This document shows, piece after piece, positions 42,532 to 50,985 of a stretch of DNA of 64,000 nucleotides; the stretch's first letter is position 1; each line of letters begins with the position of its first letter. The notes beneath the pieces are model-generated. The model ran no database searches, was not told the DNA's origin, and was given only the letters and a program-made list of their open reading frames with translations. Made by a program: the position numbers and the translations under genes. Source of the stretch: Rhizocola hellebori (GTDB lineage: Bacteria > Actinomycetota > Actinomycetes > Mycobacteriales > Micromonosporaceae); assembly GCF_016862955.1 (NCBI RefSeq), contig NZ_BONY01000033.1, positions 41,378 through 105,377 on the forward strand, read 5' to 3'.

Positions 42532-43015
42532 TATCGAGACTGTGCAAGTACATCGCGTGTATATCAAGGCGACCCCGCAGGCGATCTGGGACGCGATCAC
42601 CAAGCCGGAGTGGACCGCGCGCTACGGCTACCGCGGGCTCAGCGACTACGATCTGCGCCCGGGCGGCGCATATGTGGGTCGCGCCAACGAGGGCATGATT
42701 GCCTACGGTGCGCCGGAGGTGGCGGTCGACGGTGAGGTTATCGAGGTCGATCCGCCCCGGAAACTGGTGCAGACACTGCGCATGTTGATGGATCCGTCGA
42801 TCGCGGCCGAAGGGTTTACCCGGCTGACCTACGAGATCGTGGAAGGCAAGGGCGGAGTGTGCTCGCTGACGGTCACCCACGACGTGACCGGAGCGCCGGG
42901 CATGGCCGCGTTGATGCGCGGTGACCTTGAGGAGATGGGTGCCGGTGGCGGCTGGGCGTGGGCGCTCAGTGGGCTGAAGACGGTGCTGGAGACCGGCGAG
43001 GAGATGGACTCGTGA
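42524..43015 (+). CDS. SRPBCC/AHSA1-domain protein
   Basis: A 163-residue ligand-binding-fold protein: VHRVYIKATPQAIWDAITKPEWTARYGYRGLSDYDLRPGGAYVG, with the family's C-terminal helix LEEMGAGGGWAWALSGLKTVLETG. It forms an operon with ArsR (8-bp overlap) and the membrane protein (GTGA overlap). It is likely a small-molecule-binding or transforming protein of unknown ligand. Confidence 0.9.
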   Translation: MSDIETVQVHRVYIKATPQAIWDAITKPEWTARYGYRGLSDYDLRPGGAYVGRANEGMIAYGAPEVAVDGEVIEVDPPRKLVQTLRMLMDPSIAAEGFTRLTYEIVEGKGGVCSLTVTHDVTGAPGMAALMRGDLEEMGAGGGWAWALSGLKTVLETGEEMDS

Positions 43016-43653
43016 GCGCCATGCTGGCAATGCCGGTCGCGCGGGCGGGTGTGAGCCGGCCGCTGCTGATGGCGGGGGCCATCGCGGGGCCGCTGTTCGT
43101 GGCGGTGGTGCTCGTGCAGGCCTATACCCGGCAAGGGTTTGACCCGGCCCAGCATCCATTGAGTTCGCTGGCGTTGGGCGAGCTTGGCTGGCTGCAGATC
43201 GCCAACTTCGTGGTCTGCGGCGCGCTGGCGCTGGCGGGTGCGTTCGGCCTGCGGCGAGCGCTGGCACCGGGCCGGGCAAGCACGTGGGGTCCGCGGCTGC
43301 TCGGGTTGGGCGGCGCGGCGCTGATCGTCTCGGGCATCTTCCTTGCCGATCCCATCAACGGGTACCCGGTGGGGGCCTCGGAGGTGGTGACCTGGCACGG
43401 CATCGTGCACTCGACGGCACCGGGTCTCGCCGGCATCGCCGGCCTGGCGGCCTATGTGGTGTTCGCAAGGCGGTTCGCCGCCGACCGTGAACGGGGATGG
43501 GTGGCGTGGAGCATAGTGGCGCCGATTGCCATCCTCGCCACTGATGTGGCGGCCTTCACCGCGGCCGACTTCCGGCCGATGGTGGTCGGCCAGCTGATCG
43601 GCTCGCTGTGGGCCACCTCGATCTACCTGAAGCTGTGGCGTTCGGCGTGGTGA
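43012..43653 (+). CDS. DUF998-type membrane protein
   Basis: About 213 residues with six hydrophobic segments, starting LLMAGAIAGPLFVAVVLVQAYTRQGFDPAQHPLSSLALGELGWLQIANFVVCG. This opening (GFDPxxHPLSxLxxGxxGWxQ) is the DUF998 signature. The GTG at 43012 overlaps the SRPBCC stop; ATG 43021 is an alternative. It is the last gene of the ArsR operon. The function of DUF998 proteins is not established. Confidence 0.88.
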   Translation: MSAMLAMPVARAGVSRPLLMAGAIAGPLFVAVVLVQAYTRQGFDPAQHPLSSLALGELGWLQIANFVVCGALALAGAFGLRRALAPGRASTWGPRLLGLGGAALIVSGIFLADPINGYPVGASEVVTWHGIVHSTAPGLAGIAGLAAYVVFARRFAADRERGWVAWSIVAPIAILATDVAAFTAADFRPMVVGQLIGSLWATSIYLKLWRSAW

Positions 43654-43755
43654 AGTAGCGGGCTCGCGTTGTCTGAAGCTGTGGCGAGCGGCGGGTGAAG
43701 CAGCGGTGCTGGTGGCGGTCGCCCTGAAGGCGCAGCGGGGGGCGGAGTGAGGAAA

Positions 43756-43789
43756 CGGTGCCACGCTTGGGATGTCGGGCGTGGCACCG
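43756..43789 (-). terminator. Terminator of the carbohydrate operon
   Basis: An 11-bp perfect stem (CGGTGCCACGC, 43756-43766, with its complement at 43779-43789) 13 nt beyond the operon's last stop, followed on the minus strand by a short T run (GTTTCC). Confidence 0.65.
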
Positions 43790-43801
43790 GTTCCATTGTC
43801 A

Positions 43802-45847
43802 CTAGGTGAGCAGGTCGAATTGCTCCCAGGGGCCGATGGCTGTGCGGTTGGCGATCAGGGCGGCCGCGCCTGCGTTCTCGGCGCATACATACATGTTGTT
43901 GGCCTGAGCACGCAGGCTGACGGTGCCGTTGGCGTTGCGGACGAGGGCGAAGGTCTCCCAGCCGCCGATCGCTGCCCGGTTGGCCACCAGCGGTGCCGCG
44001 CCGGCGTTCTCGGCGCAGACGTACATGTTGTTGGGCCGAGAGCGCAGGGCGATGTTGCCGCCGCCGCGATCGATGACATCGAACCGTTCGGTCGTGCCGA
44101 CGGCGCTCTTGTTGGCGATGAGTGGCGAGGTGCCCACGGCCGACACGTAAAGGTTGTTTGCCCGCGATCGCAGGCTGGATCCGGCGGGAACCACCACCGA
44201 GCCGAACACTTCCAACTCGGCCAGCTGACCGGCCGCGGCGCCGGTGTTGGCGGTGACGTTGATTCGCAGATACCGCAGTGACCCGGTGAGGTTGATGGTG
44301 ACCGTGTTGGCATTGGCGGGGCTGAACTGGTACCCGGCGGAAGGGCTAATCGTAGTAAAGCTCACGGCGTCGGCACTGCCTTGCACCGAGAGGGTTTGCG
44401 TGCGCGCCGCCCAAGCGACCGGAAGCTTGAGCACCACCCTGGTGGGCGCGTAGGACGCGCCGAGGTCCACCTGAACCCATTGCGGGAAGGCGTTGTCGTT
44501 GCCCTCCCAATAGGTGGCGGTGTTGCCGTCAACGGTGTTGGCCGAGACCAGGTTCGGCTTCTGGCTGCTTGCCGAGGTCGGCTTGCCGCGCGCGATGTTG
44601 TTGGGATCCGGTGGCGTTCCGCCGGTCGGCTGGGTCGGGCGCACCGCGGTCAGCGGGATCAGGCCTTTGAGCATCCGGCTGCCGTCGGCGGTGATTCGCA
44701 GGTAGTAGTCGGATGAGCATGCGGTGCCGTCCTCGTCAAGGGTGACAAAGGATGAGCCGGCCGGAATCCAGGCCGCGCTCTCGGCGGTCTTGGCGATCTG
44801 GTTGCCTTCGTTGTATTCGTCGAACATGGAGACGTAAAGGCCTTGCGCGCCAAGGCGGACCATGTTGTAGATGTGTCGCCAGTAGAAGTCACCGTGCCGG
44901 CGCACGCCCCGGGTCGACAGATCGCCGGGCATGACACAGGGCTGGTAGTCGATGCCGCGGGCATTGCACTCGGCCTGATCGGGGACATTGACGTTGGTGT
45001 AGAAGGAGTCAAGCCCGGCCAGCGTGCCTGTGCGGCCGACCATCCACGGCGAGATCATGTTGAAGGCCGTGTACACGCCGAAAAAGCCTGCGCGGGAGTC
45101 GTTGATGCCCTGCCGCCAGTAGGTCGGCACCCCGCCGATCACATAACAGCCCTGGCCCTTGAACCAGTTGATGACGTCCAGGCACGGCGCCGGTGCGAAG
45201 GGACGGCCGGCGTCGTTGAAGCCGAAACCCCAAATGCAGACGACCGGTTTGCCGTTCTGCACGGCGTAGGCGGGCGAGGCGGTGTGCGCCTTCATCTTGT
45301 TGGTCCAGTCGGTCTTGATTTCCGACTGCATGTTGGTCCAGTTGGTGACGTCATACATGATGTAGAACTTGCGGCCGCGAGCCTCAGCGGCGGTGCGGAC
45401 CTTCGCCGCCATGGCGTCGCGGGTGGCGCCCTCTCCGCTGAACGGATTGAACCGCTGCAAAGCCGCGGTGTCGCAACCGTTTTCCTGCATCCAGCGAAAG
45501 TGGGTATCGACAGTCTGCGCGTCGTAGGAGGAGAACAGGGTGGCCGGACGGCCATTGCCCAGATTGGCATATGCGGTCTGGAAGCCGCGGGTGTAGTCGC
45601 GCATGTCCGGCCAGGAAACGATGGCAGTGTTGCTCGGCGAAGGCGGCTGACCCCAATTGCTGCTCCAATGCCACCAGCCGTTGATCGGTGCGCCGTCGCC
45701 GGTCGCGGCGAACCAGCCCTGGTAGCCGACCGTGACTTTGCCTACCACATCACCGGGTGGGCTCGCCGCGGAAGCCGAGCTGCCCAGCGCGGCCAGTGTC
45801 GAGCCGGCGGCCACCGAAGTGATGAATGTGCGGCGGGAGACTGTCAT
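43802..45847 (-). CDS. Secreted GH99/GH71-like glycoside hydrolase with discoidin and fascin-like domains
   Basis: A 681-residue exported enzyme. A twin-arginine signal (SRRTFITSVAAGSTLAALGSSASA) is followed by a catalytic (beta/alpha)8-type region at about 30-415 (GKVTVGYQGWFAATGDGAPINGWWHWS at the start, GAQGLYVSMFDEYNEGNQI near its end, as in GH99-like proteins). A discoidin/F5-8C carbohydrate-binding domain follows (about 425-575, NIARGKPTSASSQ), then a fascin-like trefoil at the C-terminus with three repeats of NNMYVCAENAGAA. The start overlaps the stop of the upstream gene (ATGA). It is the last gene of the carbohydrate operon and probably depolymerises an external polysaccharide. The exact substrate is unknown. 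Confidence 0.82.
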   Translation of the reverse strand: MTVSRRTFITSVAAGSTLAALGSSASAASPPGDVVGKVTVGYQGWFAATGDGAPINGWWHWSSNWGQPPSPSNTAIVSWPDMRDYTRGFQTAYANLGNGRPATLFSSYDAQTVDTHFRWMQENGCDTAALQRFNPFSGEGATRDAMAAKVRTAAEARGRKFYIMYDVTNWTNMQSEIKTDWTNKMKAHTASPAYAVQNGKPVVCIWGFGFNDAGRPFAPAPCLDVINWFKGQGCYVIGGVPTYWRQGINDSRAGFFGVYTAFNMISPWMVGRTGTLAGLDSFYTNVNVPDQAECNARGIDYQPCVMPGDLSTRGVRRHGDFYWRHIYNMVRLGAQGLYVSMFDEYNEGNQIAKTAESAAWIPAGSSFVTLDEDGTACSSDYYLRITADGSRMLKGLIPLTAVRPTQPTGGTPPDPNNIARGKPTSASSQKPNLVSANTVDGNTATYWEGNDNAFPQWVQVDLGASYAPTRVVLKLPVAWAARTQTLSVQGSADAVSFTTISPSAGYQFSPANANTVTINLTGSLRYLRINVTANTGAAAGQLAELEVFGSVVVPAGSSLRSRANNLYVSAVGTSPLIANKSAVGTTERFDVIDRGGGNIALRSRPNNMYVCAENAGAAPLVANRAAIGGWETFALVRNANGTVSLRAQANNMYVCAENAGAAALIANRTAIGPWEQFDLLT

Positions 45848-47652
45848 GAGTAGGCCTCCAATTCGTAGATCCGCGCGGCTGTGTCGGTGTCGCTGGTGGG
45901 AGTGATGACATTGAGCCGGAGATATCTGGCGGTCACCGGGGTGAAGGTGTGCGTGGTGACATTGGCGGTGTTTCCGCGCGGTGAGGCGACCGTGGTCCAG
46001 GTGGTGCCGTTCGTGCTCACCTGTAGATCGAAGTCGCGCGTGTTCCATGACGCCTTCTCGCCGCCGGCCCCGGAGTGGCGCACGACGAACTTGCTGACCT
46101 GCTGGTTGGACTGCAGGTCGACCTGGAGCCACCTGTTCGTGCCCAGGGCGCACCACTTGTCGGCGTTGCCGCCGGTCCAGCTGCCGTTGACAGCCTTGGC
46201 CGGAGCCTCGGTCGCCGCGCATTGGCTGGATGCGGTGGCCGGCTTGTTCAGCGCGAGGTTGTTCGGCGGGGGAGTCGTCTCCGGGACATACAGGGCGATG
46301 TCGGTGAGGCTGGCGCTGCCTTCGTACACGTTGGTGTAGAGGTCGCCAATGATGAAGTAGTCCGGATAGGACGATCCGTTGGGCCACTGGTTGGGCCAGC
46401 TGCCTGTGCCATGGTCGTCGTTTTGGGTGAGGGTGCCGTTGAACTGGCCGGTGTACCCGGCGGTGGTCGTGTTGTAGTGCCAGATCGGCACGTTATTGAC
46501 GACGAACGGCCGCGTGAAGCGCAGCGTCCGCTGGCCGGACCGGGCGAAGTTACCGGTGACCTCCAGGGTGTAGGCGGTCGCGCTGCGCTCGATCGCGAAC
46601 GAGTAGAACTGGTTGGGCATCAGCTCCGGCTGCAGCTCCGCGGCGGAGGAGAGCTGGTTCTCCGCGACCCCGCCCGAGCAGCTGGTCATGAACCACTGCG
46701 AGTTGCCGGGCAGACCGCCGCCGCCGTTGTTCCAGTTCGGCATGCCGCTGATCCACATGTTGACCGTGTTGAAGTTGCTGTCACGGTAGTTGTAGTAGGT
46801 GTTGTTGGCGGCGTTGCAGATGCGGCCACCGGTGCCGGTGCCCACGCGGTCGGGATGCTGTGAGAACGAGTCCATCAGCACCTTGCGGTGGTAGTGCCAG
46901 AAGTGATTGTTCCGCGGCGCCGGATTCGCGAAGTCTACGATGGATAGGAAGTGGAAGCCGTTGTACCCGTACGGGCCTTCGCGCACGCTTTGCCATTCGC
47001 AATATGGCGCGGCGGCATTGCCACTCCAGCCCGGGGTGTTCTGGCCTTCGCCCCACGGATGCTGCGTCTTGCACCCCGTGGCGCTGTAGCCGTTGACCCG
47101 GCCGTTGTAGTTGATGGTGCCGCCGCGTTTGCCGCCGAAGTCGAGTGTCTTGAGCTTGTATTCGATCCGGTACTGGTCGGGCAGCCGATTGGTGGGGCGG
47201 AAGATCGCGCCGCCGGTGCTCTCCGGAACGTTGATGGTCGCGACCTTCTCCGTGCCGAGCGTTTGGGTCGTGATAGAGGGCGGTGACTCGATGCCCCCGT
47301 CGCGGTTGAAGTCACGTGCCGACAGTGACGCGGTCAGCCAGCCGCTCTGGCCGAACTGGATGTCCTTGCGGTAGGTGTGGAAGGAAGCCAGCGCGGTGTC
47401 CCACGCCGACCCGTAGTCGTTGTGGTACCACAACCCCGGGTCATCGGTGATGTTGTCGAAACCGGTGGCGTAGGTGTCGCGTACCCAGGGGGCGGTGTTC
47501 GTGTTGAGGGCGGTGGTGAAGTTCTCTGAATACAACAGCTGCCAGCCGGGCGGCGCGGCCGCCGCGGCCAGTGGGGCGACACTGGCCGCAGCTGCCGCGG
47601 CGGTGATGGCGATCGTGGTTGCTGCCGCAATGAATCTCCGGGACGTGAGCAT
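45844..47652 (-). CDS. Secreted protein with lectin/GH16-like domain and discoidin domain
   Basis: A 602-residue exported protein. The signal peptide covers about 1-34 (SRRFIAAATTIAITAAAAAASVAPLAAAAA). Residues 35-460 form a large beta-rich domain of concanavalin/GH16-like appearance (WQLLYSENFTTALNTNTAPWVRD; YRIEYKLKTLDFGGKRGGTINYNGRVNGY), though no GH16 catalytic ExDxxE motif is seen. Residues 470-602 are a discoidin/F5-8C domain (LALNKPATASSQCAATEAPAKAVNG). GGGAG stands 7-8 nt before the ATG. It is coupled to the downstream hydrolase. It may be a lyase or glycosidase of unrecognised family, or a binding protein. Confidence 0.72.
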   Translation of the reverse strand: MLTSRRFIAAATTIAITAAAAAASVAPLAAAAAPPGWQLLYSENFTTALNTNTAPWVRDTYATGFDNITDDPGLWYHNDYGSAWDTALASFHTYRKDIQFGQSGWLTASLSARDFNRDGGIESPPSITTQTLGTEKVATINVPESTGGAIFRPTNRLPDQYRIEYKLKTLDFGGKRGGTINYNGRVNGYSATGCKTQHPWGEGQNTPGWSGNAAAPYCEWQSVREGPYGYNGFHFLSIVDFANPAPRNNHFWHYHRKVLMDSFSQHPDRVGTGTGGRICNAANNTYYNYRDSNFNTVNMWISGMPNWNNGGGGLPGNSQWFMTSCSGGVAENQLSSAAELQPELMPNQFYSFAIERSATAYTLEVTGNFARSGQRTLRFTRPFVVNNVPIWHYNTTTAGYTGQFNGTLTQNDDHGTGSWPNQWPNGSSYPDYFIIGDLYTNVYEGSASLTDIALYVPETTPPPNNLALNKPATASSQCAATEAPAKAVNGSWTGGNADKWCALGTNRWLQVDLQSNQQVSKFVVRHSGAGGEKASWNTRDFDLQVSTNGTTWTTVASPRGNTANVTTHTFTPVTARYLRLNVITPTSDTDTAARIYELEAYS

Positions 47653-47666
47653 GCGGGCGCTCCCTA

Positions 47667-48632
47667 CTACTTGGGGTCGAGGTACTGTGCTGCGTTCGCC
47701 TTGGTGATCTGGGGAGAGGGGACGACGGTGTCCTTCTCCACCTTGGCCCCGCCGAGAACGGCTACCGTGCGATCGAGGCTGAGGCTGCCGATGACCTTCG
47801 GGCTGTTCAAACCGGTCACCAGATAGTTGGACCCGGCCAGGATCGCCTGTAGCGCTTCGAGCTGGCCGTCCACTCCGGCGATGGCGATCTGCTTGGACTT
47901 GCCGGCGGCCTCGATGGCCCGCTGCGCGCCCAGGCACATCGCGTCGTTTTCGCAGAACACCGCGGCCAGGTCGGGGTTGGTCGCGAGCAGGCTTTCCATG
48001 ATGGTCAGGCCGCCGTCGGAACCCCAGCCGCCGAAGCCGGGCGCTTCCACCACTTTGATGCCGGGAGCCTTGCTCAGCGAGGCCTTCAAACCGTTGGTGC
48101 GCGCCAAACCGATGCTGTTGTCGGCGGGGCCGCCCTTGATGATCGCGACCTTTCCGGTACCCGCCAAATGTTTGATAAGAAACTCGCCGTCCTGCTTGCC
48201 GATGGTTTCGTTGTCAGGCCCTATCCAGCTCGTGTATTCGCCGGTGGCAAATTTGCGGTCGACGAGCACCACGGGCTTGCCCGCCGCCTTGATGGCGTTG
48301 AGCGCGGCCGGAGCGGACTCCAGGGGGCCGCCGGAAATGATGATGGCGTCGACGTTTTTGCTCAGCAGGTCTTCGACGTCGGAGGCGAGCTTGGCCGCGT
48401 CGCCGTTGGCATCGGTACTGATGGTTTTGATGGTGAGATCGGCGGTCGTTTTGGCTTTTGCCTGAGCGGTGATCGCGGCGTCCATGCCGCTGAAGTAGGG
48501 GCCGCTAAGCAGGAAGTTGGCGACGCCAATGGTGTACGACTTTCCGGTGCTGGCTTCGTCGGCGTTGCACGCTGCCAGGCCGACGACAAGAGCACCGGAG
48601 GCCAGTAAGGCGCCCAGTCGGTTGATTTTCAT
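47667..48632 (-). CDS. Periplasmic-type sugar-binding lipoprotein (RbsB-like, CUT2)
   Basis: A 321-residue lipoprotein with signal ending GLAA and Cys22. It has the type-1 periplasmic-binding fold of the RbsB group: YTIGVANFLLSGPYFSGMDAAI, DVEDLLSKNVDAIIISGGPLESAPAALNAIKAAGKPVVLVDR, PDLAAVFCENDAMCLGAQRAIEAAGKSKQIAIAGVDG. Its ATG overlaps the stop of the permease gene. It delivers a monosaccharide (pentose, deoxyhexose or similar) to the permease. Confidence 0.93.
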   Translation of the reverse strand: MKINRLGALLASGALVVGLAACNADEASTGKSYTIGVANFLLSGPYFSGMDAAITAQAKAKTTADLTIKTISTDANGDAAKLASDVEDLLSKNVDAIIISGGPLESAPAALNAIKAAGKPVVLVDRKFATGEYTSWIGPDNETIGKQDGEFLIKHLAGTGKVAIIKGGPADNSIGLARTNGLKASLSKAPGIKVVEAPGFGGWGSDGGLTIMESLLATNPDLAAVFCENDAMCLGAQRAIEAAGKSKQIAIAGVDGQLEALQAILAGSNYLVTGLNSPKVIGSLSLDRTVAVLGGAKVEKDTVVPSPQITKANAAQYLDPK

Positions 48633-49588
48633 CGGGTAACTCCAAGGGATCGATTCGTGCGCTGCACGAGGATGACGGCGATGATGATTAGTCCTTTTAG
48701 GACCTGTTGCCAGTAGCTCTGAACGCTGTAGAGGTTGAGCAGGTTGTTGATGAGCACCAGGACGAGGACGCCGCCGAAGGTCGCCTTCGCCGATCCGCGT
48801 CCGCCGGAAAGGCTCGCGCCGCCGATCACGCAGGCGGCGATCGCGTCCAGCTCGAAGGCGACCCCGACGCTGGGCTGGGCGATGCCGACCCTGCTGGCCA
48901 GGATCACGCCGGCCAGGCCGGCGCAGGCCCCGCTGATGGTGTAGGCGGCGATCACGTGACGGCGCACGTTGATTCCGGCCAGCCGCACGGTTTCGGCGTT
49001 GCCGCCGATGGCGATGATCGACCTGCCCGGCGGGGTGCGGGCCAAGAAAACACCGCCGACCAGGAATACGGCCACCATGATGACCGTCGTGAGTGGAATC
49101 GGCCCGACCATGGTGGTGCCCAGCGTCAGGAAGGCTGGATCGGCCGGGGCGATGGGGACCTCGGAATAGACAAAGGCTAACCCGCGAATGGTGGTCAGGG
49201 ACGCCAGCGTCACGACAAAAGGGGCGAGGGCGAATCTGGCGATCAGCGTGCCGTTGACCAGACCGAAGGCGATGCCGGAGGCGATCCCGATCGCCATCGC
49301 CAGGGGGAGGGGAATGTTGGCGACCAAGCCGGCCGTGACTATCCCGGCGAAGGCGACGATCGAGCCGACGGAAAGGTCGATGCCGCCGGTGAGAATGACG
49401 ACCAGCATGCCGAAGGCGAGCAGCCCGACGGTCACCATCTGCTTGAGCAGATTGGTAATGTTGGTCTGGCTCAGAAACGAATCCGAGGTGGATGCCGCCA
49501 CCACGACAAGCAGCCCGATGAGCAGGGTGAAGCCAACTTCGACGGTGACATCACGGCCGCCGATGACCGGCCGGGGGATGGTAGTCAT
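48629..49588 (-). CDS. ABC sugar permease (RbsC-like, CUT2)
   Basis: A 319-residue integral membrane protein with about ten hydrophobic segments. Family marks are LLAFGMLVVILTGGIDLSVGSIVAFAGIV, TLASLTTIRGLAFVYS and the EAA-like loop GGNAETVRLAGINVRRHVIAAY, with FELDAIAACVIGGASLSGGRGS near the end. The start at 49588 overlaps the ATPase stop; the frame upstream is a shadow. It is a homodimeric channel for the importer. Confidence 0.94.
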   Translation of the reverse strand: MTTIPRPVIGGRDVTVEVGFTLLIGLLVVVAASTSDSFLSQTNITNLLKQMVTVGLLAFGMLVVILTGGIDLSVGSIVAFAGIVTAGLVANIPLPLAMAIGIASGIAFGLVNGTLIARFALAPFVVTLASLTTIRGLAFVYSEVPIAPADPAFLTLGTTMVGPIPLTTVIMVAVFLVGGVFLARTPPGRSIIAIGGNAETVRLAGINVRRHVIAAYTISGACAGLAGVILASRVGIAQPSVGVAFELDAIAACVIGGASLSGGRGSAKATFGGVLVLVLINNLLNLYSVQSYWQQVLKGLIIIAVILVQRTNRSLGVTR

Positions 49589-50985
49589 ACATTTCTTCCC
49601 ATGGCGTAGGCGAGGACCTCGTCCTCTCCGGTGTCGGCGGAGTTCAGCTCGCCGGTGATCCGGCCCTGGTGCATCACCAGCACGCGGTCGGTCGCCCCGA
49701 TCACCTCGGTCAGCTCGGAGGAGATCAGCAGGACCGCCAGCCCTTGTCTGGCAAGCTGATCCACCATGCGGTAGATGTCGACCCGGGTCGCCATGTCCAC
49801 GCCCCGGGTCGGTTCGTCGAGCAGCAGGACACGCGGATTTCGCAACAACCATTTGGCCAGAACGACCTTTTGCTGGTTGCCGCCACTGAGGTGGACCGCG
49901 GGCATGGCCGCACAGTTGGCGGGGCGGATCCCCAGCTGTTCCACCATCCGGGCGACATCGCGCCGCTGCGCGGAGGCGTCGATGAACGGTCCCTTGGCGT
50001 TGGATCGCCAGGTGGTCAGGCTGATGTTGTCGCGCACCGGCATCCCCAGCACCAGCCCGCTGCGGGCGCGATCCTCGGTGACGAAGGCCAGCCCGTCCTT
50101 GATGGCCTTGGCGGGGTGGCGAAATATTCGGTGCGCCAGCTCGCTTCGGCCCGAGCCGACCAGGCCGAACAATCCCACAATCTCGCCGGCCCGCAGCTGG
50201 AGACCCTCCGCGTCGAGCAGGACCTGGCCGGGCGCGTGGCGACGGGGAGGATAGATCTGCTCAAGCCGCCGGCCGGCCATCAACCTGATTAGCTCGTCCT
50301 CGTTCGTCTGCTGCGGCACCGTGGTCTCGATGATGCGGCCGTCCTTGATCACCACGATCGAGGACGCCAGCTCGAGCACCTCTACCAGCCGGTGGGAGAC
50401 ATAGATAACCAGCACTCCGCTGTCGCGCAGCTGGCGCACCAGCGCGAAAAGCGCGGCCAGATCGCTGCCGGCGAGCACCGCCGAGGGCTCGTCGAGCACC
50501 AGCACGCGTGGCTCGCTCACCAGCGCTTTGGCGATCTCCACCATCTGCTGGCGGGCCACGGAAAGCTGACCCGCCTTGGATTTTGGGTTGATGGCGCCGA
50601 AGCCGACCCGGTCCAGCAGCTGTTGCGCACGGGAATGCGCGGCCGTCCAATCGATGAGGCCAAATCGCCGTGGAAACGAACCCATCAGCAGGTTCTCGGT
50701 CACCGACAGCTCGGGCACCAAGGAGAGCTCCTGATAGACCGTACGAATTCCGCGGTCGTGAGCATCGTGCGGGGAGCGCAGGTCGACCCGTTCGCCGTCC
50801 ATCCACATCTCGCCCTGGCTCATCGGCAGCGCCCCGGACAGAATCTTGATCAGCGTGGACTTGCCGGCCCCGTTCGCGCCGACCACGCCGATTACCTCTC
50901 CTGTGTCACCGCTCAGGTCGACGCCGTGCAGCACCTCCACTCCGCTGAAGTCCTTGTGGACTCCGCGAAGTTCGAGGCGGCTCAT
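49585..50985 (-). CDS. ABC sugar transporter ATPase (RbsA/MglA-like, CUT2)
   Basis: A 466-residue protein with two nucleotide-binding domains. Domain 1 has Walker A GANGAGKST and Walker B VLVLDEPSAVL, but its signature region reads QLSVARQQMVEIAKAL, with the LSVARQ form of CUT2 proteins. Domain 2 has the degenerate Walker A GLVGSGRSE typical of this family, a good signature HLSGGNQQKVVLAKWL and Walker B VLLLDEPTRGVD. It powers the RbsB/RbsC-like importer. Overlaps on both sides show tight co-transcription. Confidence 0.95.
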   Translation of the reverse strand: MSRLELRGVHKDFSGVEVLHGVDLSGDTGEVIGVVGANGAGKSTLIKILSGALPMSQGEMWMDGERVDLRSPHDAHDRGIRTVYQELSLVPELSVTENLLMGSFPRRFGLIDWTAAHSRAQQLLDRVGFGAINPKSKAGQLSVARQQMVEIAKALVSEPRVLVLDEPSAVLAGSDLAALFALVRQLRDSGVLVIYVSHRLVEVLELASSIVVIKDGRIIETTVPQQTNEDELIRLMAGRRLEQIYPPRRHAPGQVLLDAEGLQLRAGEIVGLFGLVGSGRSELAHRIFRHPAKAIKDGLAFVTEDRARSGLVLGMPVRDNISLTTWRSNAKGPFIDASAQRRDVARMVEQLGIRPANCAAMPAVHLSGGNQQKVVLAKWLLRNPRVLLLDEPTRGVDMATRVDIYRMVDQLARQGLAVLLISSELTEVIGATDRVLVMHQGRITGELNSADTGEDEVLAYAMGRNV